Assembly (NCBI GenBank): GCA_005773095.1
Contig: SXHT01000356.1
Coordinates: 1 to 18,448, forward strand
Source: Planctomycetaceae bacterium
GTDB lineage: Bacteria; Planctomycetota; Planctomycetia; Pirellulales; PALSA-1355
Direction of reading: 5' to 3'
Length of the DNA: 18,448 nucleotides
The first letter of the stretch is position 1. Every line of letters begins with the position of its first letter. Positions 13,056-18,448 of this stretch are shown here, one piece after another. Position numbers and translations under genes: made by a program. Under the pieces are notes generated by a model. That model had not been told where the DNA came from, searched no databases, and worked only from the letters and a program-made list of their open reading frames with translations.

Positions 13056-13997
13056 ATGGCAAATCTGCGGCGTCGACTGCTCAAGCCCGTGTCGATTCAG
13101 GGCACGGCCACCAACGGCCGGTGGCTGGATGCGTTCGTCGATTATCTGCGGGGCGAATGTCACCTGGCTGATAATACCGTGGCCGCGTACAAACGGGACA
13201 TCAAGAGGCTCTACCACTGGCTTGCAGGCCGGAATATCGCGGCGCTCAAAGTTCGCGACCTGGCCGAATACGCGGCCTGGCTGCACCGCCAGGACCTGGC
13301 GGCGGCAAGCGTGGCACGGCACGTGGTGTCGCTCAAGATTTTTTGCCGCTACTTGCAGCTTGAAGGCATTTTGCGGGAAAACGCCGCGGAACTTCTGGGC
13401 AGTCAGAAACTCTGGCAGCGCGTTCCGTACGTGCTCACCAGCGATCAAATCGAACGGCTGCTCGACGCTCCAAAACGCTTCGACAAGCTATGGCGGCGCG
13501 ATCGGGCAATGCTCGAACTGCTATATGCCACTGGCTGCCGGGCTTCGGAGTTGTCGCATCTGATGGTCCACGATGTCCACCTCGACGAGGGATTCTGCAA
13601 GTGCCGTGGCAAAGGCGAAAAGGAGCGGATCGTGCCGCTCGGCAAACGAGCGATCGCGGCGGTCCGCGAGTATCTGGAGCACGAACGCGCCCCAATTGTC
13701 GCCAAATCGGTCCGAGCGCCTGACTGGATGCTCATCAGTCGACGAGGCAAGCGAATGCGGCGCGAACGCATCTGGGAGTTGTTCAAGCAGTACGCTTTGC
13801 GGGCTGGAGTTCCAGCGGATATGAGCCCCCATACGCTGCGGCACAGCTTCGCCACGCACATGCTGACCGGAGGCGCCGACTTGCGCCAGGTGCAGGAATT
13901 GCTCGGGCACGCCAGCATCGCCACGACGCAGATCTACACGCACGTTGATCCCACGCGTCTCAAGGCGGTGCACCGGCAGTTTCACCCGCGAGCGTAG
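13056..13997 (+). CDS. xerD: Tyrosine recombinase XerC/XerD
   Basis: The 313-residue protein is a tyrosine site-specific recombinase that resolves chromosome dimers at dif. An N-terminal SAM-like DNA-binding domain (WLDAFVDYLRGECHLADNTV) precedes the catalytic domain with Arg162 (ATGCRASELSHL), Lys186 (RGKGEKERIVPLG), the HTLRHSFATHML block (His259, Arg262), His285 (ELLGHASIATTQ) and nucleophile Tyr294 (IYTHVD). The length and the ending KAVHRQFHPRA are nearer to XerD than XerC, but the two cannot be told apart safely by eye. No phage, integron or cassette genes are nearby, so it is taken as the housekeeping enzyme. ATG 13056 is preceded by AGGT only. The first ~20 residues are poorly conserved. 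Confidence 0.92.
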   Translation: MANLRRRLLKPVSIQGTATNGRWLDAFVDYLRGECHLADNTVAAYKRDIKRLYHWLAGRNIAALKVRDLAEYAAWLHRQDLAAASVARHVVSLKIFCRYLQLEGILRENAAELLGSQKLWQRVPYVLTSDQIERLLDAPKRFDKLWRRDRAMLELLYATGCRASELSHLMVHDVHLDEGFCKCRGKGEKERIVPLGKRAIAAVREYLEHERAPIVAKSVRAPDWMLISRRGKRMRRERIWELFKQYALRAGVPADMSPHTLRHSFATHMLTGGADLRQVQELLGHASIATTQIYTHVDPTRLKAVHRQFHPRA

Positions 13998-14011
13998 CGT
14001 AGCAGATAGCC

Positions 14012-14064
14012 GGTAGCAGTTGGCATATAGCCCGGATCTGCTTTGCTGCCTGCTAACTGCTACC
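14012..14064. terminator. Long hairpin between xer and exbD; carries the exbD stop
   Basis: GGTAGCAGTTGGCA (14012-14025) pairs with TGCTAACTGCTACC (14051-14064) over 14 positions (13 Watson-Crick plus one G-T), loop 25 nt. The right arm holds the TAG stop of the exbD gene (minus strand, 14060-14062). It lies between convergent genes and probably terminates both. Confidence 0.7.
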
Positions 14065-14551
14065 TGCTGTTTCTCGGCGGCGAGAAGCGGATCTTCTGAA
14101 TCAGCTTCACGATCTGGTTGCCTTCGACATAGCCGCTGATGGCGGTGATGACCTCGATCACGGTCTCGTACCGCAAATGGTAGTCACATTCGAGCTCGCA
14201 TTCGGTCGTGTCCGCGGCGCTGCCAGGCCCGGCGTCCCCCCCGACGATGCTGATAATCTGGAGCTGAAGCTGGCCGAAATCGGTGCCCAGGTCTCGATCG
14301 TTCATCACGATCGCAGCCAGGTTGCCGGCGGCATCGGCTCGCAACCGAACCTTGATCGGAATCGCTGGTGTTTCCGTTTCCGTCGTCACCTGAGAGGCCA
14401 CGGGCATCTTGATGTTGAAATCTCCCTCAGGCGAGGCGATCTTGAAGCTGAACATGAAAAAGATGAGCAGCAAGAACACGATGTCGATCATCGGCGTCAT
14501 TTGCTGCTCGATTTTGTCGACACTGGTGGTGGCGCTCTTGCGAATCTTCAT
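14060..14551 (-). CDS. exbD: ExbD/TolR-family biopolymer transport protein (last gene of the group)
   Basis: The 163-residue protein has a short cytoplasmic N-terminus, one membrane helix (MIDIVFLLLIFFMFSFKI, about 21-38) and a periplasmic domain. QQMTPMIDIVFLLLIFFM is the ExbD/TolR signature; the Asp of MID is the channel residue that carries protons with ExbB. The periplasmic part contains the insertion VGGDAGPGSAADTTECELEC with two cysteines, which may form a disulfide. It is transcribed after a second ExbD and ExbB. ATG 14551 has no clear Shine-Dalgarno site, but a perfect hairpin (14560-14579) lies just upstream. The TAG stop is in the downstream palindrome. Confidence 0.93.
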   Translation of the reverse strand: MKIRKSATTSVDKIEQQMTPMIDIVFLLLIFFMFSFKIASPEGDFNIKMPVASQVTTETETPAIPIKVRLRADAAGNLAAIVMNDRDLGTDFGQLQLQIISIVGGDAGPGSAADTTECELECDYHLRYETVIEVITAISGYVEGNQIVKLIQKIRFSPPRNSR

Positions 14552-14559
14552 CGCCGCAG

Positions 14560-14579
14560 GTCAGGCCTTATGGCCTGAC
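14560..14579. repeat. Perfect 8-bp hairpin between the two exbD genes
   Basis: GTCAGGCC (14560-14567), loop TTAT, GGCCTGAC (14572-14579). It lies in the 64-nt spacer, 8 nt before the start of the last exbD, where it could attenuate transcription or affect translation of that gene. A related GTCAGG/CCTGAC core is at 10185-10202. Confidence 0.75.
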
Positions 14580-14615
14580 GTTCGCAGTCTTGTTTCCACA
14601 CCTGGAAAGCCTGGG

Positions 14616-15056
14616 TTACTGGTCCTCGTTCTTGGCCCGCAAGCCGAATTTCCCGAAGCCCGCGGTCTGGCACTGTTGGATCAACTCCTGAACGACACCG
14701 GCTTTGGCGTCGACGTCGGCGCGAATAAAGATCGTGGCATCTGCGGGCTCCATGTGCTTCGATTGCAGCGCCGCCCGTTCGCGCGCCAGAGGAGCGGCGA
14801 GCGCGGTCACGGGGAGTTCCTCGCCGCCGATCAGCACCGTGTTGCGTCTGGTAAGTTGCACGACGATCGGCGCCTCGGTGGGAGTATCCGGCGGCCTGGC
14901 CAGCACGCTCTTGGGCAACGTGATGGTCTGGTCCTGTTCTCCCTCACCGAAGTTCAACAGCACCATGAAGAAGGCGATGAGCTGGAAAGTCATGTCGATC
15001 ATCGGCGTCATGTCCGGCTCGGCGCAGACGATTTCTTTTTGCTTCTTAAATCGCAT
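14616..15056 (-). CDS. exbD: ExbD/TolR-family biopolymer transport protein (first of two)
   Basis: The 146-residue protein has the ExbD signature PDMTPMIDMTFQLIAFFMVL with the proton-carrying Asp in MID, one membrane helix (about 19-36) and a periplasmic domain with RADVDAKAGVVQELIQQCQT, a typical ExbD C-terminal block. It differs strongly from the second ExbD, so the two are not a recent duplication. It follows exbB by 73 nt and precedes the second exbD by 64 nt, each spacer holding a hairpin. It probably forms a motor with ExbB, as a heterodimer with the other ExbD or as an alternative partner. Confidence 0.92.
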   Translation of the reverse strand: MRFKKQKEIVCAEPDMTPMIDMTFQLIAFFMVLLNFGEGEQDQTITLPKSVLARPPDTPTEAPIVVQLTRRNTVLIGGEELPVTALAAPLARERAALQSKHMEPADATIFIRADVDAKAGVVQELIQQCQTAGFGKFGLRAKNEDQ

Positions 15057-15071
15057 GGCGACCTTCGGAAA

Positions 15072-15096
15072 GCCCAGGGACGGTTGTCCTTTGGGC
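15072..15096. repeat. Imperfect hairpin between exbB and exbD
   Basis: GCCCAGGGAC (15072-15081) pairs with GTCCTTTGGGC (15086-15096) with one bulge and one mismatch, loop GGTT. It lies in the 73-nt spacer upstream of the first exbD. Confidence 0.5.
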
Positions 15097-15129
15097 CTTG
15101 ACTTGCGTGCGGCACCGGTTCGGTAATTG

Positions 15130-15936
15130 TCAGGCCTTTTTTACACCGACGTTCTGGAAGCGGCTCATCAGACGTTCGCTATGGATGCCGACTTCCAGCA
15201 CGAATCGCGAGAGCATATTGCGAAAGATGCCAAAGATGGCGATCGCCGGAATGGCCAGCAATAACCCGATCAGCGTCGTGATCAGCGCCATCGAGATTCC
15301 ATCGGCGAGCTTCGAGGGTTTGGGCGTGGTATTGCTCTCGGCAATCACCCGAAATGCCTGCACCATGCCGTCGACCGTACCGAGCAAGCCGACCATTGGG
15401 CTGATCGTGCCGATCAGCGCAATGTAATTCAGCTTATGTTCCAGTTGCATGGCTTCGTCTTCGCCGACTTCTTGCATGGCTTCGATGGCCTGGGGGTAGC
15501 CGACCGTCACTTTTTCCAACCCCGCGGTCAGCACCTTCCCCAAGAAACTCTCGTCGCGTTTAACCAGCTCGTACGCCTCGTTCCAGCGTTTTTCATTAAG
15601 CAGACCATCGAAGTGCGCGGTCAAATCTGGTGGCACGATCGACTGCCGTCGAATCGACAAAAAATTCATCACGACCAGGGCTACCAGGCAAAAGGACAGG
15701 AAGAAAAACGCGATGGTGTAGCGCCAACCCAACGCATTGAAATAGAACTCGAGCAAGCTTTGCTTTTGCACCGGCTCGCCGAGTGGGGCAGGGCCGGCTT
15801 CTTCTGCCGGAAGGGCCTCTTGCGCAGACGCCGCGGTCGCCCAGAAAGTGCGGCCGGACTCTTGCAGCGCAAGCGCGGCAAACAACAATCCGGCAATGCC
15901 CACCAGACAGCGGAGCTGGGGTGACCAGGTTGGCAT
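15130..15936 (-). CDS. exbB: MotA/TolQ/ExbB-family proton channel protein
   Basis: The 268-residue protein is the channel subunit of an ExbBD/TolQR motor that uses the proton gradient to energise envelope work. It has an N-terminal signal or anchor segment (about 9-25), a periplasmic Ala/Glu/Pro-rich stretch, a membrane helix at about 75-93 (IAFFFLSFCLVALVVMNFLS), a large cytoplasmic loop and two C-terminal helices. The conserved block is LNYIALIGTISPMVGLLGTV, followed by GISMALITTLIGLLLAIPAI. These match the MotA_TolQ_ExbB domain; the extra N-terminal segment is common in planctomycete and other long ExbB proteins. ATG 15936 lies 3 nt after the TAA of the upstream TPR gene and GGGAAAG precedes it, so the two are co-transcribed. 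Confidence 0.94.
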   Translation of the reverse strand: MPTWSPQLRCLVGIAGLLFAALALQESGRTFWATAASAQEALPAEEAGPAPLGEPVQKQSLLEFYFNALGWRYTIAFFFLSFCLVALVVMNFLSIRRQSIVPPDLTAHFDGLLNEKRWNEAYELVKRDESFLGKVLTAGLEKVTVGYPQAIEAMQEVGEDEAMQLEHKLNYIALIGTISPMVGLLGTVDGMVQAFRVIAESNTTPKPSKLADGISMALITTLIGLLLAIPAIAIFGIFRNMLSRFVLEVGIHSERLMSRFQNVGVKKA

Positions 15937-15939
15937 GGA

Positions 15940-16971
15940 TTACTTTCCCTGCGCCCAGCGGCTGCCGGGGTAACGATCTTTCAAGGTCTTTTTTGCCTCA
16001 TTGGCGCGATCGAGTTTATCTGCCTCGGCCCACAACGTGGAGAGTGCCGCCAGCGCCTCGGCATGCTGCTCGGGAAATCCCGCGAACAACAGGTCGGTAT
16101 GCAGATAGGCGATCAGGGCCTCTTTTTTCTTGCCGGCCGATCGATAGCTGCTTCCCAGCGCGTTGTAGGCACGGGCGTGCAGTTCCAAGTCGCCTGCGTC
16201 GGCCTTGCCGATCACTTCTTCAACCATCTTGACGGCCTCATCGACCTTACCGGTGGCGGCCAGTGCCGAAGCCTTGCCGCAGGTCGCGGCCAGTTTTTGC
16301 GAAACGGCCTCCTTGCTGTCCGCGCTGTCCCCAATCACTTCGTCGTATTTTTCAATTGCCTTGTCGAACTGTTTTTGCGATTCAAAAGCGCGCGCCAGCC
16401 GCACGCCGGCGTTGAGCCTGTACTCGGGAAACGCGGACTTCGCGAGCTTGTCGTAGTATTTTCCGGCATTCTCCAGTTTACCCGCCGCCACCAACAAGTC
16501 GCCAAGCAACTGGCAAACTTCCAGGTAGTGATAATTGCCCGAGCCTTTGGACTCAAATGCCGCCAGCAGTCGTCCGGCATCTTGCGGTGAGCCGCTCCCC
16601 CCGAGTGCCAGCCGCGCCATCGAGGCCGCCTTGTAGAACGCCAGGTCCTGCAGGATTTCGGGACGGACAATTTTCGAGTCGTCGATCTTGCTGACCGCAG
16701 TCAAGGCATCGGAAAAGCGGGCATCTTCATAAGCATTGCGAACAAGGTTATTCAGCTCGGGCGGTTCCTCGTCGTACTCAACCGCGGTGATTTCGTTAAC
16801 GGGCAATTTTTTGACCAGGGGACCCTGTTCCACAACGACCTCTTCGGAGCTCATCTGAGTGATCGTTCCTGAGACCGGTGGACCCTGCTTGAGTTTGACT
16901 TTATCAGCGGCCAGGGCAACGACGCCAGAACCGAGGCAAAGGGCAATCACGACGGCAACGTTTCTTAGCAT
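15940..16971 (-). CDS. Secreted TPR-repeat protein linked to the ExbBD motor
   Basis: The 343-residue protein has a clear signal peptide (MLRNVAVVIALCLGSGVVAL, likely cleaved near AADK), so it should act in the periplasm or equivalent compartment. Residues about 25-70 form a small beta-rich module (SGTITQMSSEEVVVEQGPLV, then KKLPVNEITAVEYDEEPP), followed by TPR-like repeats from about 75 to the end (for example AGKLENAGKYYDKLAKSAFP and QKQFDKAIEKYDEV). Its place directly before exbB, 3 nt apart, suggests it is a partner of the motor, comparable in position to the TPR protein YbgF/CpoB of Tol-Pal systems, though no homology to CpoB is claimed. Start ATG 16971 has AGGAG about 13 nt upstream and gives the signal peptide; the frame is open further upstream through an intergenic repeat, which is not coding. 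Confidence 0.87.
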   Translation of the reverse strand: MLRNVAVVIALCLGSGVVALAADKVKLKQGPPVSGTITQMSSEEVVVEQGPLVKKLPVNEITAVEYDEEPPELNNLVRNAYEDARFSDALTAVSKIDDSKIVRPEILQDLAFYKAASMARLALGGSGSPQDAGRLLAAFESKGSGNYHYLEVCQLLGDLLVAAGKLENAGKYYDKLAKSAFPEYRLNAGVRLARAFESQKQFDKAIEKYDEVIGDSADSKEAVSQKLAATCGKASALAATGKVDEAVKMVEEVIGKADAGDLELHARAYNALGSSYRSAGKKKEALIAYLHTDLLFAGFPEQHAEALAALSTLWAEADKLDRANEAKKTLKDRYPGSRWAQGK

Positions 16972-17038
16972 GGCTACGGTCACTCCTGGATCGCGTGTTG
17001 CACAGCTCGCGGCGAGCCGTGGGTTAACTATCATGTCG

Positions 17039-17145
17039 AGTGCTTTGTCCATAACGATTTCACGAGTGCGAGACACCGGCAGCGATTTCCCTTTGCGGCA
17101 CTTACGGAGGTCTCGCACTCGTACGTTCAAAGTGGTCAAAGCACT
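17039..17145. repeat. 107-bp nested inverted repeat between the two TPR genes
   Basis: Outer arms AGTGCTTTG (17039-17047) and CAAAGCACT (17137-17145) and inner arms ACGAGTGCGAGAC (17062-17074) and GTCTCGCACTCGT (17110-17122) are perfect and in register: each pair is separated by exactly 14 nt, so the whole is one 36-nt imperfect inverted repeat around a 35-nt centre. The outer right arm overlaps the TAG stop of the upstream TPR gene (minus strand, 17144-17146). It could be a MITE-like relic, a terminator or an mRNA processing hairpin in the operon. Confidence 0.75.
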
Positions 17146-18448
17146 AGGTAGTCGATTTTGTCTTGGCGGCCAGTTCGTCCGCCTTGGCGGAACGCCGGCG
17201 AAACTCTTCCAGGCCGATCGGCTTCTCTCCGAGTGCTTTTTGAATCTTGACGAGCAGGCGATTGTATTCGTCGGCCCGCGCCTTGCCGCCGAGTGTTGGA
17301 TAGAGCTTGTAGGTCGTCCACATGTCGTCCTTGGCGGCCGTGAGCGTCCGGGCGCGCTTGCTTTCTTCCTTTTCCTTGTCCTTGTCGGCAATCATCATGC
17401 CGTACAGAAAGCGGCACTCGCTGATTCGAATGCGGGCCATGTGGAACGTGTCGACGAACTTCGCCTGGTTCTGCGTCATTTTTGAGAGTTTGGCCCAGCC
17501 CCAAATTATTGACTGGCCTTTGGCATCCCGGTCTTTGCCCCCCAGGATTGCGATGCCATAGGAGTCTTTATCGACGAGGCCTTTGCCCTGATAGGTTTCG
17601 GCGCCGAGGACTTGGGCTGGCAGCATCATCGGACGAGTCTTGAGCACACTGACAATGGTCTTGATGGCATCGTCATGCTTGCCGATCTTGCGCTGGCAGA
17701 CGGCCATCCGCAATCGTACGCCATCAAGGGCATTCGGGTCCTGCGGAGCGAACGCTTTATCGGCTTCGGCTTGTTTGACGATCGCAGCATAGGCCTCCAC
17801 GGCGTTCGCGTAGTGCCGCTTTGCTTCGGCGTTGAGGATCGCCGCTTTGCCGTCATCGAATCCGGTGCCCAGGCTGAAATGGGTCTCGGCAACCCAGTTC
17901 AGTGAACTCCAGGTGTTGCCGGTTTCACGTTTAACAATGCGCTTGAGGAAACTTTCAAATCCGTCCGAGACCGCCTTGAGCTGTTTTTGTTTCTTGCTGT
18001 TACGCAGCTCTTCAAGTTGCTGCTGCAACTCGCGGCCGAGCGCGATGTAGATCATCGTCAGATTCTCGCTCGCCTTGGCGTCACCGACTCGATTGACCGC
18101 TTCTTCCAGCGAGTTCATCACCTTCTCGGCATCTTCCAGCCGTGGGGGCTGCACGGCCACGTAGGAACGCAGCGCAAGTTTGTAAATCTCAATCGGCATT
18201 TGGGGGCTGGCGAAGACCACTTCGTTGCCGTCGTTGAGCAGCTTGAGCGGCCCTAAGGTACCGTTTTCGAGCCACTCGATGGCTTTCTCGGGCTGTCCGG
18301 TGTCGACCAGAATTTGGGCCAGCGAAAGCGCTGCTGCCACCAGCGTAGGCGAGACTTGCCCCGCGTCTTTCAGTCGCTCCACGCCCTTCTGCAGGATTTC
18401 CGCGGCCTTGGTCTTGCTTTGCTCGAGTTGTTCCTGGGCAGGTCGTTC
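17144..18448 (-). CDS. TPR/helical-repeat protein, 5' end outside window
   Basis: At least 434 codons are visible and the frame is open to the right edge, so the start lies beyond position 18448. Helical repeats with TPR character are seen, such as AALSLAQILVDTGQPEKAIE, LRMAVCQRKIGKHDDAIKTI and RHYANAVEAYAAIVKQAEAD. Charged helices (LQQQLEELRNSKKQKQLKAV, and DKDKEKEESKRARTLTAAKD) may form coiled coils. The C-terminus is Lys/Ala/Thr-rich (SAKADELAAKTKSTT). It is first in the visible group leading to the secreted TPR protein, exbB and two exbD genes, 172 nt upstream of the next start with a long inverted repeat between. Location cannot be judged without the N-terminus. The in-frame GTG at 18382 is internal. 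The function is unknown; a scaffold for the ExbBD motor is an inference from position. Confidence 0.85.
   Translation of the reverse strand, partial: ERPAQEQLEQSKTKAAEILQKGVERLKDAGQVSPTLVAAALSLAQILVDTGQPEKAIEWLENGTLGPLKLLNDGNEVVFASPQMPIEIYKLALRSYVAVQPPRLEDAEKVMNSLEEAVNRVGDAKASENLTMIYIALGRELQQQLEELRNSKKQKQLKAVSDGFESFLKRIVKRETGNTWSSLNWVAETHFSLGTGFDDGKAAILNAEAKRHYANAVEAYAAIVKQAEADKAFAPQDPNALDGVRLRMAVCQRKIGKHDDAIKTIVSVLKTRPMMLPAQVLGAETYQGKGLVDKDSYGIAILGGKDRDAKGQSIIWGWAKLSKMTQNQAKFVDTFHMARIRISECRFLYGMMIADKDKEKEESKRARTLTAAKDDMWTTYKLYPTLGGKARADEYNRLLVKIQKALGEKPIGLEEFRRRSAKADELAAKTKSTT

Noticed and set aside
13056..13997. Recombinase as integron or phage integrase
   Set aside because: No cassette array, att-like site or phage gene nearby; length and motifs fit housekeeping Xer.
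7237..17145. CRISPR array among the many repeats
   Set aside because: No regularly spaced direct repeats with unique spacers and no cas genes; the repeats are palindromes and inverted pairs.
16972..17391. Upstream open extension of the secreted TPR protein
   Set aside because: It runs through the 107-bp inverted repeat and the end of the neighbouring gene in another frame; ATG 16971 gives a signal peptide.

Overview
The window looks like a chromosomal segment of a member of the Planctomycetota, probably Pirellulales. This is an inference from gene content and style, not from a marker tree. It rests on a conserved small lipoprotein ending in a Pro/Arg-rich tail, a TPR-TPR-ExbB-ExbD-ExbD gene set, a CobA-HemD fusion, weak or absent Shine-Dalgarno sites before several genes, moderately high G+C, and gene borders crowded with short palindromes of the kind common in planctomycete genomes. 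Most genes are housekeeping. There is no prophage, CRISPR array, insertion sequence with a transposase, rRNA or tRNA that I can recognise. No gene-free stretch exceeds 300 bases.

Layout: 1-1491 (+) holds the 3' end of pnp and a soluble sensor-less histidine kinase. 1511-2647 (-) is a class V aminotransferase/cysteine desulfurase-like enzyme. 2756-2938 (+) is a 60-residue membrane protein. 2997-5545 (-) holds a divergent polysaccharide-deacetylase-like protein and a CobA-HemD fusion for tetrapyrrole synthesis. 5823-7698 (+) holds a TPR protein and rpsT (S20). 7737-11363 (-) holds pyrK (TTG start overlapping the stop of the upstream gene), an RluB/RsuA-type pseudouridine synthase, a small lipoprotein and a YhaM-like OB/HD exoribonuclease. 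11462-11818 (-) is a four-helix-bundle gene cut by a nonsense codon. 11872-12855 (-) is galE. 13056-13997 (+) is a XerC/XerD recombinase. 14060-18448 (-) is one co-directional group in transcription order: TPR protein (5' end outside), secreted TPR protein, ExbB/TolQ, ExbD, ExbD.

The last group is the most coherent functional unit: a proton-channel motor (ExbB plus two ExbD) with two TPR proteins, the second of which has a signal peptide. It is probably an envelope energy-transduction module.

The most unusual feature is the relation between short repeats and genes. Palindromes with GTAG...CTAC edges lie at gene ends and supply the actual TAG stop codons of at least five genes; one 27-bp palindrome supplies the stops of two convergent genes at once. 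A repeat of the C-rich/G-rich intergenic type is inserted in frame inside pyrK and adds about 39 residues between its FAD and NAD domains. A roughly 180-bp element with terminal inverted repeats sits between the TPR gene and rpsT, and a 107-bp nested inverted repeat lies between the two TPR genes of the exb group. I see no clearly new defence or biosynthetic system; the repeat biology is the part most worth following up.
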